Assembly: GCA_040357565.1 (NCBI GenBank) | Contig: JBDODJ010000032.1 | Length of the DNA stretch: 64,000 bases | Strand: one strand, 5' to 3' | DNA from: Cercozoa sp. M6MM | Taxonomy: Eukaryota; Endomyxa: Ascetosporea | Part shown: piece after piece, positions 29,759-42,147 of the stretch | Position numbering within the stretch: the stretch's first letter is position 1 | How the letters are laid out: each line of letters opens with the position of its first letter | The notes under the pieces: generated by a model | What the model saw: only the letters and a program-made list of their open reading frames with translations | Told to the model about the DNA's origin: nothing | The model's database searches: none | Position numbers and translations under genes: made by a program

Positions 29759-31325
29759 ATGAAACTGCTTTTGGGGGCTTTGCTCGCGACATGCGTAGCA
29801 ACTAGTGCAAGTGCCTACGACTCCGGGGACAACTGTGAGACCAACCGTCATGGATTGCCGCTTGCCAAAATATCGGAGCGGTACGATTACGTTGCCGATC
29901 AGGTAGCATCTATTTACAGTAATACACTGTATTTTCGCAACTGAAGACAGGAAGTACCAAAACAAAATTACCGAATTTATTTCAGTATGACTCGCGTTTG
30001 TCGTCGGCGGTGACAGCGTTCACGTTTGAGGATGGTCCAAACACGTGGGCGACCTACACAACCGATATCCTGGATTTGCTGGCGGAACACGGGGTCAAGG
30101 CGACTTGGTTCGTGCTCGGAAACTACGTCGATCAACGCCCGGATTTACTGCAAGCAATCGTCGATGCGGGTCATGAGGTTGGCGTGCAGGCCTATACCCA
30201 CGTCGATCTGACCAAGCAGCATCTGTCGACTTCACTGCGACATGTAAAACGCTGTTTCCTGCCAAAAGAGAGAACCCACTTTGGATCTAACCGAATTGGG
30301 CTGTCTGTCGCAGATTCATCTGGCGCTTCAAGCCATCGAAGCTGCCGTCCCGGGACATCCGGTCCACTACTGGCGACCACCCTACGGCGAAACCAACCAA
30401 GGTAAATGACTAGCGATCGCACCAACTCACCCATCTGCTTTTTAGACTGCCGCTTCTACACGTGAAATACAATGTGTAGAGCTGCGCGATGCCATAGCTG
30501 CGGAGTTCGGATTGTCCGAGGCCTTGTGGACATTGGACACTCTGGATTGGGACGAGTCGCGGTCGGCCTCGCAGATTGCCTCGACTCTGGCAGGCTCGGC
30601 AGGCCATGTCGTGCTCATGCAAGACGGCGTTATCAACAGTGTCAGCACTGTCGAGGCCTTGAAGGTTCAACTGCCGTCGCTCGTGCAGTCGGGCCTGCGG
30701 TTCATGCGCCTTTCGGACCTCGATCTCGCCAAGGAGGGCTGCTTTGGACCGCCTGCAACGACACCGCCGAGCACGACTACTAGCTACAGTACTACGACTG
30801 GGACTACAGCGACAACAACGGCAGTGTACTCGACTGCGCCGCCTGATGACGGCACCCCGGCCGACAGCGACAAGGATGACGCGCCAACTGACGACTGCAC
30901 CGAGAAATACTACAATAGAAAGAACCGGTACACTTCCAGTTTGTGTGGATACTCAGTGGCTCTTACTTTACTGTACTGTGCTGTATTGAACTTGTACTGG
31001 ATGTAATTCAATTCTATTTTCCGTTATTCGCATCCCTGGTAGCAACAAGTGCCGTCAGCGTCGCAAGGCTCGACGCAAGAAGCTGTATCCCTCTGCTTTC
31101 AGTTTGCTTTGGTGTTGCCTTTTGTGCAAGGAGAAGTGACCCTGCAAATTTACTTGACGTGATGATGCAACATTTCTTGGCAGAATTAAGAGGAGCGAGA
31201 AGAATTCGAGCGACAAATCAAAGAGTGAAAAGCCCGATCGCAAGGAAGCCAGCGGCAAGAGCTCGCGCATGCGCGATGCCATGCGTGAACAGTCGAGCAA
31301 GTCGAGCAAGTCGAGCTCGGATTGA
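29759..31325 (+). CDS. Secreted polysaccharide-deacetylase (NodB-fold) homologue lacking catalytic histidines
   Basis: Signal peptide MKLLLGALLATCVATSASA, then a NodB/CE4 domain, a Thr-rich stalk (TTTSYSTTTGTTATTT), an acidic stretch and a basic Ser/Lys tail (KSSKSSSD). Motif 1 reads FTFEDGPNT (usual TFDDGP: base Asp is Glu, metal Asp kept). Motif 2 reads GVQAYTHVDLT where HTxxHxxL is expected, so the first metal His is Gln. Motif 3 WRPPYGE and motif 4 TLDTLDW are intact. Motif 5 reads HVVLMQDGV, with Gln in place of the catalytic His. CE4 enzymes deacetylate chitin or related glycans; this member looks inactive but may still bind glycan. Six or seven exons. Confidence 0.8.
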
Positions 31326-31687
31326 ATCGTTCGCCAGACCATTCCATAGAACTGAGAGTGCACTCCATCTCATCTACTCTGCTCCAGTACACCGACATCA
31401 CGTGTCCGAGTAGGACTCATTTTCCACCTGATTTGACCGCCACTATTTAAACTTATGACCACCACCAAACTCAACTGGAGTACCAACTGACGCCTTCAGT
31501 TGTGATTGAACCGATTACAATACTGTCAAAGGACTTTGCTTTGACTGCACAGTTTACTGCGAAAGTCTTTAAAGCTGCAACTGAGCGCGGAGGGCGAGTT
31601 AGTGTAGACGACAGAGAAGAGGGTTTTCAGTCAGTCGACTCTTCTCGGATTACGGTACAGCCGAGTACTGTACCGAATGTGTAGTAC

Positions 31688-33765
31688 CTACGGCGAAGAC
31701 TTGGGAGGCTGCGGAGGCTGTGGAGGCTGCGGCCCGCCGAATCCGAGGCCACCGAGAGCCTCTTGCGACACCTGTAGCAATGAGCAGCGGTGAAGTGCGA
31801 CAGTACACACACACACACACATACACACACACGCACAGCATCTTCCAGTATCAAGGAGAACTGTGAGGTCTACCGTGAGCGTGTAGGAGCCGGTGGCGCC
31901 AAGGAAGCCGTGCACCACAATGTACACGGTCTGGCACTGTCCAGTTGAAGTGTAGTTTAATCTAGACAGGTGACAGTGCAGTGTAAAGCCGTGCAGTACC
32001 TGGCTCAGATTGACCTCAAACTCGGTGGTAAAGCCCGCACAGCCGGGACCGTCGTCGTTGCCTCCAACACACTGCGGCACGCCGCCGCCGTTGGCATCAA
32101 AGACAGTGACCTTGGAGTCGTAGCCGGCGTTGTTGCAGGTGGAGAACTTGTAGGTGCCTGTCGCCGGAACACGCCAGCGGTAGACTATGGCATTGCTGCC
32201 GGCCGTGTACTACCCAGCCCAGGCAGAAGAATACAGTGCGCAGCACCATAGCTAAGTTTACTGCGAGAGGGAAACCTACCGAGGTGCCGCAGAAGGCGTC
32301 CAGCCCAGTACCATCCAGCACGACAGTGTCGGCGCCGCTGGTGTCTCCGACCAGTGCCAGCGGTAGCTACAGCACAAGGTCATATATGCGTATATATACC
32401 GATATATACATATATATATATACATATATCTATATATACACATATATATACATATATACGTATACATATATCTATATATACACGTAAATATCGGGTGTAC
32501 CGCAGTGGTGGAAGGAATGTTGCGATTGCCTGCCTTAGCCACGGGAATCCACGCCGGCAGCGGCAGGCACTGACCGTTTTCCAGGATGTCCGTGCCGCTG
32601 CCAGAACACTCGTCGGGATGTCAACAGTACATTTGGTAAGTCGCGCATGTAACTTACGAACAAACGTCGCCGTCATTTCGACTGTCGCACGGCACCGGAG
32701 AATGCGTGGCTACACGAGAGTGAGTGCTCGGTGAGAGCGCAGTGTCAGATAAACAAGACGAGCTAGGGTACGTGAGGCAGTCGCAGTGCCAGTGCCAGTG
32801 CCGGTTGCTGTCGGTGTCGGCGTGCGCGTGTTGCTGGGTGTCGGCGTTGCAGTGACACGCGCTGTCAGCGTGGATGTCGGCGTGCGAGTGGCTGTGCCCA
32901 GTGCCAAAGTTAAATTCAACTTTCGCACCTAATCTTTACTGCTTACGTGGGGGAGAGGGCGGCGCCACCGGAGTCGGGGGAGGCATCTGCTCGCATCGTG
33001 TCGTAGACTACTCACAACTAAATGAGAATCCTTACCGACGGCGGCAGGAGAACCGGTGCGGGAGGGGGCACCGGTGGCTACGCACACAATAACTGACACA
33101 CCCAGATCCGGTCAGTTGAGCCTACGGGCGGACTATCGTCGTCCGTCGCCACGATGATCACCGGCACGAGAACAGCCTGGCAAGTTGTGTGTAAAATAAC
33201 AATGTTTCTGCATGGCAAATGCAAAGTCACCGTGAGCAGGAGCAGCAGACAGATGAAACCGCCGGCGAGCATGCCGTCTAAACAAAATTTACAGTAGAAA
33301 GGAAAAACTGAGCTAATTTCCTGCAACAGCATCGTTCAACTGGACAGAAAGTTGAAGGTCACATAGAAGGACAGACTTACACTGGTAGTTGCGCTGACGG
33401 TACCACACAGTCTCGCAGTAGCTCGATCCGCAACCACTCGAGTACATCTGCTGGCCGTAAGCATGTCCTGCCAATTGTAACCGGAAGATATCATTTCACT
33501 GACTTTAATACTACTACTCATTGTGCCCTGCCTGGTCTTAAGTCAGTTCGAAAGCCACACACAGATACTAAGTACAAATTACTGTACCCTGCGGTATAGG
33601 ATACTGCGGTGCGTACGGAGAGCCTGTACGGAGGTTGGCCGGGCCCTGAAAGAGTGCAACCCCTCGATAAGCTTGAATGGACATGATGACTCCCAAAAAG
33701 CGCTCAAGTGCAAGTTAAATTACCATCGGCATTCTCATGCCCGGACTACGCGGCGGTGCAAACAT
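31688..33765 (-). CDS. Type II membrane protein with Thr/Pro stalk and PPC-like domain
   Basis: From the ATG at 33765: a short Pro/Tyr/Cys cytosolic part (YAPQYPIPQ, CGSSYCETVWYRQ), one membrane helix (GMLAGGFICLLLLLTV plus AVLVPVIIVAT), a Pro/Thr stalk (TPTPSNTRTPTPTATGTGTG), then an extracellular domain: CGTS, IVYRWRVPATGTYKFSTC, AGYDSKVTVFDANGGG, CVGGNDDGPGC, TVYIVVHGFLGATGSYTLTV. This is the pre-peptidase C-terminal (PPC) pattern. The end is Gly/Pro-rich (QPPQPPQPPKSSP). About a dozen exons; one intron is almost purely TA. Likely cell-surface role; ligand unknown. Confidence 0.6.
31802..31837. repeat. (AC)n microsatellite, intronic
   Basis: Alternating ac in an intron of the PPC-domain gene. 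Confidence 0.9.
32383..32488. repeat. TA-rich simple-sequence intron
   Basis: About 105 bases of tatatata/catatata variants make up almost the entire intron between two PPC-gene exons. Confidence 0.9.
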
Positions 33766-34628
33766 GTCTCCTCGCTTCGCGGGTTGTAGCTTACAGTACA
33801 CTGAAAGCAAGACACAAACTGAACGACAGCCGCCGAAACTGTGACGACGAAGCGGCAGTTGTTGCCAGATCTCCGAAGTTTCCAAAGCGTGCCTGTCAAG
33901 TCAGTCGGACGGTCGATTTACTCTTTGCGGACGTTGGGGCATCCTGGACACCTCTACTGCGACCGCCGATAAAGAACAGTAAACTGAATATTACTTGATT
34001 TTGACGACTCGTCAGCACGATGTTTTTTGTGACTGTGGAGGGATCTGCATTGCTAGACCTGACTCCTACAGTATACAGTAGCTACTGGCAAAATAAATCG
34101 TTCACTATTAACCATACTGGTTCAGTTTGATCGTCCGCGCTGACGAGTAGTCAGATGACAATTTGGAGAAACTATCTAACAGCCCGCTCGGTTTTCTTTG
34201 ACTTTTTACTAAGATTTGCTTTGGCAATACAGGGAATCCTCCCCTATCGTCGGGTAAAAATAGTGAGCCCATGAAAAAACCTGTCGCGAAGCAAGCTATT
34301 TTTACCTTTAGTGGAGCCTGGACATGTGTAGTGGTTGTCTAGGCGTCACTGAACTACTGGACGCTAGTTTGTCAAATTCTCATGATTTTTTCAACCAATT
34401 TACCCGATTTTCACTCGACGCGCCCCGATCGATAATGATGCTCCGCACACGGCTAGTGCATTTATAGAACACATACTGGGGATCAGTGAAACGTGTTATC
34501 TTTCTATTCTGATCAACATCATATCTGCTTGTTGGCTCAGTTTTATGGGCTCACTATTTTACCCGACGATACGGTAGGATTCCCGGCAATACATATCGCA
34601 ACACACATACGATAGACCGACGCGAGAT
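33766..34628. other. Intergenic with Mutator-like MITE
   Basis: 863 bases without a recognised gene, between the start of the PPC gene and the 3' end of eIF3j. It contains the element at 34232-34584. Confidence 0.5.
34232..34584. mobile_element. Mutator-like MITE with 9-bp target duplication
   Basis: A 353-base element with about 40-base terminal inverted repeats, starting GGGAATCCT and ending AGGATTCCC, both ends continuing into TATCGTCGGGTAAAA and AGTGAGCCCAT. It is flanked by the direct repeat GGCAATACA on each side (34223-34231 and 34585-34593). Long inverted repeats with a 9-base target duplication are typical of MULEs. No coding capacity. Confidence 0.9.
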
Positions 34629-35778
34629 CTAGATGAAGTCGTCAAAGTCGGCGGCGTCGAACTGTCCAGCGACGTGCTTGTCGACATGCAGCGCCTGCTT
34701 CTTCTTCTTCTTGCCCTTCTGCTCGTTCTTCTTCTTCTTGGTCACAATGGCCGTGCAGTGACGCGTGATGTCATTCACGTCGTTGCTGCGCAGCTCCTGC
34801 AGAGGGGGGGGTAAAGGAGAGAAGGACAACGGGTAGACTGTACCTTGGTGGACACGGAGATGAGAGTGCGCAGGAAGGGCAGGATCTTGGTGTGATTGCG
34901 GCACTTGCCGACGGCTTGTCCGACCACTTCGGCCAGGTGCTGGAAGTCGCGCTCCGTGCGCAGTGGGTAGTCCTCGATACGCACCGGCATCTGGGGGGGG
35001 GGTAAAGAGGGAGAGGGGGTAGGGTAAAGCATACCGCAGGCCCAGTGGACTCGATAGCGACAGGCGCGTCGTTGTTGTTGCCGCCCTGATTGAACATGTC
35101 GTACTCGGCACCACGTCCAGTCGCACTCGGAGCCGTCGTAGCCACCTGTACACATGTACGTCCCAACAGACCAGTCCACACACCAGTCCCACCAGACCAG
35201 TCCAAACGGACCCGATCAGTGTCTAAACCCAGTGTCGATACTCAATATCTGTACCTGACCCTTGGCTGCGGCTCGCTTGGCTGCCGCCTCCTTCTCCAGG
35301 CCTGGAGGTAGGGGGTAGGGGTAAAGGGAGAAGGGCAGAGAGATAAAGGGGAAAAGCGCAGACTACGCTCCTTCTCGGCGATCTTGGCCAGGAGCTTCTT
35401 CTTGCCCTTCTTCTTGCCGGATGCGGCCACCTTGGGCTTGTCGTCCTCCTCCTCCTCGTCCAGGAAGTCGTCGTACATACCATGCGACGCCAGGTTGCCG
35501 TCCTCCATCTCTGCCTCCAGCTCGGCATCGTCGAACTCAAACTCGTCCAAATCTGCTCGAAAATCACCCCCACAGAATCAAAACCACAAATACAAAAAAC
35601 TAATATATTAGTTACCCGCTGCCAGGTCGTCTAGCGCATCGGCGGCCTGCTCCTGAGGCACCTCAGCAACCTGCACACGCACCCACACACATTCTATCGC
35701 CGATCGCGGCCAGTCGAAACCAGCAGGAAAAGTTCAGGGAACCTCGTCGTCGCCAAGAAGATCCTCCCAGTCTGACAT
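34629..35778 (-). CDS. EIF3J: Eukaryotic translation initiation factor 3 subunit j
   Basis: Starts MSDWEDLLGDDE at 35778, the acidic WEDxxD eIF3j N-terminus that contacts eIF1A and the decoding site. It continues with FDDAELEAEMEDG, a Lys block (KKKGKKKLLAKIAEKE), EYDMFNQGG, VRIEDYPLRTERDFQHLAEV and HTKILPFLRTLISVSTKELR, and ends KKKKNEQKGKKKKK then AADFDDFI, the acidic C-terminus. About seven exons; three introns contain GGGGTAAA repeats as seen on the plus strand. Start and stop both look complete. Confidence 0.88.
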
Positions 35779-35931
35779 GTTCCTAAACTACGTGCACCTA
35801 AGTGTTCACCGTCGCAGCTCGTGCCAAAGCCGCTGCTGAAAGTAATAGCCAGGACCTGGTTCGTCCCAAAAATTAAGCCCGAAGTCTTGGTTTAAACACC
35901 GCGACTAGCTACGTGAGTGCGTTCTAATATT

Positions 35932-38900
35932 ATGCAGCGTGGTTTGCGCTCGTTTAATTCCGTCTACGATGTGGTATATCTTTCGCGATCACAATAATCT
36001 CGCGCGGGGTTTTGCGCGACTGGCCTGGTGCATTTGTACTGTAGGTTGTCGTCGGTGGTGGTCATGCGGGATGTGAGGCTGCCGCAGCAGCGCGGCGTGT
36101 AAATCCGTCCGCGCGGACGGTGTTGCTGACGCATAAATACGAGTCGGTGGGAGCAATGTCGTGCAACCCTGCGTTTGGAGGCGTCGGCAAGGGCACGCTC
36201 GTGAAGGAAGTTGACGCTTTGGGCGGTCTCATGGGACACTGTGCCGATCTCAGCGGCATCTCGTGGAAAATGCTCAATCTGCGGAAAGGACCGGCTGTGT
36301 GGTATAGACACTTTTTTGATTCCGTTTGGTGTCGCCAGCCAGGGTTATGGTAGGGGACCTCGGTGCCAAGCGGATCGACACAAGTACCGTCAGAACATGC
36401 AGCAACTGTTGCGAGACAACGACATCTCAATCGAGGAAGCTGATGTCGTTGATCTTATTGTCCAAGACGGCAGGGTACTCTTTTCTTTTTGCCTGATCTA
36501 TTTTTCTGTACCTCTTCCGCAGGTACAAGGGGTTCAGTGCGCTGATCGCACGCTTTTGGCACGCAACGTTGTACTATGTACCGGCACGTTTTTGGGGTAA
36601 AGCACAGTAACCATTTTCTGCTCGTCGGTGTGTGTTTAGACTGTGATGATTGCTGAGTTTTGTTTTCGTCAGCGGTGTGCTTCACTTTGGACCGGAGAAA
36701 GCAGTGCTCGGCGGACGGTGAGTTTGAGCTTTATGAGGGGAACTGCTGATATAACGTGAAAGCGCTCCACAGATATGGCGAACCAGCAGCCAGTGATCTT
36801 GCGAAAACGCTGGGTGACAAGCTGAGTCTGCGCATGTCTCGACTCTCCACGGCAACGCCACCGAGGTTTAATACTTCTAGGTCTGTTTGCCTTCGTTTAA
36901 GTCAAGCTTTGGGCAGGTTAAAGTCGAGCACGATCGATTGGGACAAATGCGAAAAAGAAGAACTGCAAACTGATCAGAAATTCCGCTTCTCGTTCGATAA
37001 TGCCGGCTTTGTCCCGCAGTCGCCGTATCTTTCGCTTTCAGTCAAACAAGCATGATTTATGATGTTTGGAGGCAGTGTGGCGCCTTACATCACTCACACG
37101 ACCGAGGAAACTCATGAAGTCATCCGACAGCACGCCGATCAGTTGCCTGGTTTGTTCGTCCATTCTCAACAAAATTTGGTCTGCAAAGTAGCGTTACCCT
37201 GTCTGTGCAGACATCTACGAGACTGGCACAGGACCACGGTACTGCCCGTCGTTAGAAAAGAAAGTGCTGCGCTTTCCGCACAAGCTGTCACACATGGTAT
37301 CTGACCCTGTCACTCGATTTATTGTATTTTCTAGTTTTGCTTTGACCCACAGATCTGGCTCGAGCCCGAATTGCACGATGATAGTACCTACCCTAGTGGT
37401 CTGTCCACTGGCTTCTCTGAGGAGATCCAGAAGCTACTGCTGGCTACAGTTCGTACTATTTGCATTTGGGGTTTTGTGTTGTGTGTGTTGGTCATTTTGA
37501 GTTTTCTGTTGTTGGGTTCGTTTTCATTGTGAGTGGTTTCGTTTTCATTGTGAGTGGTTTCGTTAGCTGGATTGGAGAACGCCGAAATTGTGCAGCCTGG
37601 CTACGCTGTTGAGTATGACTTTGGTAGCCTCGTTTTTTGTGGCCTTCTGTATGAGTGCAGTGTGTTGTATTTTAAACTTCGCAGTGGACCCGCGGCAGTT
37701 GGACCGGAGTCTCCAAGTCTCCTCAGTTCCAGGACTGTACCTGGCCGGTCAGATCAATGGCACTACAGGGTCTTTTTTCCTTTTGCATGTCTAGATATTG
37801 TATCAATAATATCCATCAATATATTAGGTATATATAAATATATGTCTATATAGATGTACTCTCTACTTCTGATTGATTGAATGAATGAATGAATGAAACT
37901 GCAGCTACGAAGAAGCAGCGGCACAAGGCGTGATCGCGGGCACAAATGCCGCGTTGGACGAACACACGAAACTGACGCTGGGTCGACACGAAGCGCTGAC
38001 TGGTGTGATGATTGACGACCTTGTCACTCACGGAGCAGTCGAGCCGTATCGCATGTTCCCATCGAGGGCAGAATACCGCCTGTTTCGTACCTTTGAAAGC
38101 TATACTAATTTGTCTCAGTCTTGTATCGTGTGTGTTGATATGATAGTTCGGCCGGACAATGCGGACGAGCGTTTGACACCGGTGGGAGTTCAACATGGCC
38201 TCGTCAGTGACGACAGTTCGCGCGCAGAGCTGCTGCGTCAGAAACAAAACCGAATTCAGCACTTTCTGCACACGCTCGATCTTGCGAAAGCCGATGCCAA
38301 GGTACACATGTTCTTTGCCTTTCTGTTGTATGATTTCAACTGTCCCCATTATAAGCAGGCGTGGCGTGAATTCGGTTGTCAAATTTCCGCTTCTCGAACT
38401 GGTCCCGTTTCAGGTACATTGTCTCTGTCGTAATCCTCAGTCGTACTGCTGACTGTGCTGTTTTTTTGCAACAACTGAACGCAGCCGCAGAGGCGGTGCG
38501 AGCCAACATGTCGCTGCAGCTGCTGTACACTTGTCTGCCTCGTTTGCGACAGGTAACTTTTTGTTCTACACCTCACAACTATTGCCAAAGTTAGTGTTGT
38601 GTTCATATAAAATATGTATTATATATATATATATATATAATTATACAGATATATGTATATAGATATATAATTCTAGCCTATGTGTGTGCAGTTGCTGGAC
38701 GCGGGCGAGTCGCTGGAAACAGTCGTTGACATTGCCGAGGACCTCAAGCAACCCGGCTCTGACGTCAGCGCGGAAGTCACTCTCGAAACTGACAGTGTGC
38801 TCCACGCGGTGCAGTTCCAGTTGCGTCACGACTCGGTGCTCCAGCGGCAGCAGGAAGAAATCCGTCTTGTGGCAGGTACACAGTTTCGTCCGTTTGTACG

Positions 38901-39203
38901 GTACACCTGGGACAAAAGTCCACTCTGTACAGAGAGCGAACGGCTCGTACTACCGCCCTCCGAGGAGGTATATCAAACGCTGCAAGCACCTGCCGACGAT
39001 CTCGACACGATCAGGCAGCACTCGCCGCGCACTGTGGTAGCCCTGCATTCTGTCCTTCCTTGTCTCTGGACGGGAGGGGGGAGAACCCACTATTATGAGA
39101 GAGTCCTGCTGCTCTGTAGGGTGACGCTGCGCGACTCAACCTGCGTGCCAGCACTGTGGCAGCACTCACCTACCTGGCCAGGCGTCACTCCTCACCAGTC
39201 TGA
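35932..39203 (+). CDS. MTO1: Mitochondrial tRNA wobble-uridine modification protein MTO1 (MnmG/GidA)
   Basis: MnmG/MTO1 binds FAD and, with MnmE/GTPBP3, installs the cmnm5/taum5 group on wobble U34. Landmarks in order: [18 protein letters not shown] (FAD-binding GxGxxG), [116 protein letters not shown] and, in the C-terminal domain, [18 protein letters not shown]. At least 13 exons. The short stretch before VVVGG ([14 protein letters not shown]) has the basic look of a mitochondrial presequence start. Confidence 0.9.
38608..38668. repeat. TA-rich microsatellite in MTO1 intron
   Basis: tatatata run inside the intron between the LPRLRQ and LLDAGE exons. Confidence 0.85.
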
Positions 39204-39462
39204 TCATCTGAAAACTAGCTAATAACTCCCTGCAGCACATCCCAAGCGTTATCCGGATGGCTGACGCACTAGAACTCGTTCTTTCGTCGAGATCAATCGT
39301 GATGTTTGTTCTCGACTGCCGAGATCAGGATGATCAGTTTGCGTATTTTTAAGGGGGACAGCCAAAGTGCGAGACGCGCGGAAACTCGAATCCGGACACT
39401 CCTAAGTAACTTACTATTGGCGTGTGGCGAGAAAAACGTCAAAATCGCCCCAACGGTGCGAA

Positions 39463-40764
39463 ATGGACCCGTTTGGTGTTGTTTTGTTGAACTCTTTTTG
39501 TGTGCCTGGGCAGTTGCAGATGTGGCAGCAACGCGTAGCACTGCCGGAGAATGCACAGCAACGCTTGGACCGTGCAGTGCGGTGTGCGATGGGCGACTGC
39601 GAGGAGTCACGAGCTGAGAATGAGGTAGCCTCAGTTCTCTCATTTTCCCCAGGCGCGAAAACAGTCATTCCATTTCCCTTGTTTGCTTCAACAGGAAGCC
39701 TCGCCGATGCAGGCGATGGAACGTCTGCGCGAGACCTTTCATGAGGCAGAGATTCTGGAGTGGCTTGAGTGCGTTCAGATTTTGGCCTGTCGGTGTGAGT
39801 CGTTTTAACTCGTGTTTTTCCTGTGGGCAGGAATGTGCGCAAACTCGTGGTGCGACAGTTGGCGCGCGATGACTCAAAATTGTGCAAGTTCTTCCGAACG
39901 CCGTGTTGCGACGATGGCACGGTAGGTTTGACTCCAGTTTATTGAAAGTTAACTAAATTTCTCGTTCTGACTGTGTGTTTTGAGCAGCGTTCATTCGTGC
40001 GTGTGATGCTGCGACACCAACCGAACGAGTACGCTCTGCTGGCGCTGATCTGGCCGCCGCAGATGGTGTCGTCACTGCACGGACACGACAAGGGTGAGTG
40101 CTTCTTCCGCGTGCTGCAGGGACAGATCGAAGAGCGCCAGTTTGCTGTACGAATCTAAAAATCCACAAAGTCATTGAACAAATCTTGAATTTACGGCTGT
40201 GTTTCGACTCAGGTTGACTACGATGTGGTTCGTGATGCCCACGATCACCCACCGCGCGGTGTTCCCAAGGTATTCTTGCTTTTGATTCGATCAAAGGATT
40301 ATTCATTTCTGTATTTTCCGCAGCTGGTGAAAACGACTTCGATGACCGCGCCCTGTGAGACGGTACCTGAGGACGCTGTTTTTTGTGTTCACAGTGTTCC
40401 AAATGCTGTTTGTACAGGTTGGCAACATCAGCGACCGCGCCCGCGTGTTTCATCGGATTGCCAACACTTGCGACAGCACCCACGCCGTCACGCTGCATCT
40501 TTATGCTGGTGCGTTTTTCCCGCGTGCATAATATTAAAACCTTTGATCTCATGTGTCGGACAGGTGCTTGGGACAATGCCTGGGTCTACTGTGAGCGTCG
40601 AGGGAAGTGGTGTCTCTATCAGGTGCATTTCCTTTTTTCTGCGTTATTTTTTGCAGTTGAAGCTCTTTTGTGCTGTCTAGGTGTGCGGTGACATGCCAAT
40701 CGACATGCTCGCTGTCGACCAGGACGCGCATTGTAGCAGCAGCAGCAACGCGTCGGATGCTTGA
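39463..40764 (+). CDS. CDO1: Cysteine dioxygenase
   Basis: Oxidises L-cysteine to cysteine sulfinate with a non-haem iron. From the ATG at 39463 about eight exons join. The cupin residues are all visible: the two first iron ligands in LHGHDKGECFFRVLQG (H-x-H, with the cross-link Cys five residues later as in animal CDO), the third in VFHRIANTC, and the His/Tyr pair in HAVTLHLYAGAW (Tyr forms the Cys-Tyr cofactor). The N-terminal helical part reads MERLRETFHEAEILEWL and RQLARDDSKLCKFFRTPCC. The end is a short Ser-rich tail (HCSSSSNASDA). Probably an active thiol dioxygenase of sulfur metabolism. Confidence 0.85.
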
Positions 40765-41542
40765 ATTTCTCAGCGCCAGTAGCGTAATGACCAACGCAAA
40801 CTATTTTTACTGCGCTATCAGGGAACTATATAGTTGGTTTCCAAGAAGCAAGACTCAACTCACTAACGTAACTTCAGTCCCGAAATGTGAATGCGAACGT
40901 GGCGCTGTTCCATTCTTCCGTGTGGCTGGCCCCGATAACCAGGGCAGCGTAATAACCGTCGCGTGTGCGATGTTAGTTAGTAGTTCAGTTAAGTCTTCTA
41001 GGCCAACGACGTAGTTCCCCTGCACCAGTCCGGGGTGGGTCGCAAGAGCATGGCCGTGTCTACCGCCCGCTTAGGGTACCGGTAGGACCATACAATTCCC
41101 CTTTTGCCGTTCCCCAGACACCGAAGTCGACTTCATGGTTGGTGCTAGTGGGTGTAATTTCCGTATCTACGCAAATATGACTGGCAATGACGCAAGCCTT
41201 GAGAAGCTTTTTGCAGCTGGACTCAAAGAAGGGCTCTCTCGACCAGGTAATCTGATCTCTCCAGGACCAGTTGTCTCCGCTTCTACCGTACCCGTCCTGT
41301 GCCTTTACTTTAAAACTACTTCACGCCAACTCACTCTTTCAAACTGACACTTGGCCGCTCTTCCTCCATGAACAGACTTTCTTATGTTCCTCAGTTATTT
41401 TTGTACCACTGGCAACGAAAGACCAACTAAGGCCTGATCCTTATCTGAGAGGGCAGCGGTAACAAATTACGTCAAAATTCTGCCAAATGACGGTAAATAC
41501 GCTGCGTAATTACGCTACCCTGATTCTCGGGGTGGGTTGAGG
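40765..41542. other. Intergenic, 778 bases
   Basis: Between convergent 3' ends of cysteine dioxygenase and ATG8. One short open frame near 41135 (GASGCNFRIYANMTGN) has no splice partner. Nothing else recognised. Confidence 0.4.
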
Positions 41543-42147
41543 CTACTGGTCAGCACCGAAGGTCTCCTCGCCCGCGTAGACCACGTAGAGGAAGCCATCT
41601 TCATCCTTCTCTCTCTGCAGAAGCACAAACACAGGAAGCGTCCAACACAGTCAAAAGCAAGAGCTAGCGTACCTCGTAGACGTCGCTCATGAGGTGCGAG
41701 GTCGGCTTGATACCGCCGCTGATGTAGAGGAAGATCGCCGTCTCGGGCGACAGCTTGATGCACTTGCGAATGTACTGCTTGAACATGCCGATCGTGAGAT
41801 CACCTGGCACCAGGTACTTCTTCTTCTGCAGCTCCGGGATGTGCGTCGACCTTGGGTGCCGCTCGCAGATCACCGGCACACGCCTGCAACACAACGTAAT
41901 CGATTGATGCAATGTCTCCGAGATGCACAAAAGGCCTACTTCGGGAACTTGCTGCGGATGCGACCGGACTCCTCTTTTCGCTCATCTGACGACAAAACAC
42001 AAAATTAAAGACGGGCACAAACAAGCGCGAAGCGCGAAAACGCGAAAACTCAGACAATGCGAAGAAAAATCATTTTCGCCACTTTGGGCCAACTTAAAGA
42101 ATAGGCTCACCTAACGTCTTCTCAGTTTTGTAGACTACAAGCAGCAT
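41543..42147 (-). CDS. ATG8: Ubiquitin-like autophagy protein ATG8/GABARAP
   Basis: Four short exons. The protein reads [20 protein letters not shown], then [13 protein letters not shown],  [60 protein letters not shown] and [10 protein letters not shown]. The DGFLYxxYxGExTFG end is the ATG8 signature. Three residues (ADQ) follow the conserved Gly, so ATG4 cleavage would be needed before lipidation to phosphatidylethanolamine. The N-terminal two helices are short but present. Total about 120 residues, the family length. Confidence 0.92.

Noticed and set aside
32354-32734. Open frames of Tyr/Ile repeats on both strands
   Set aside because: Produced by the TA microsatellite intron.
41135-41347. 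70-codon frame between cysteine dioxygenase and ATG8
   Set aside because: No splice partner, no homology signal, lies between two complete 3' ends.
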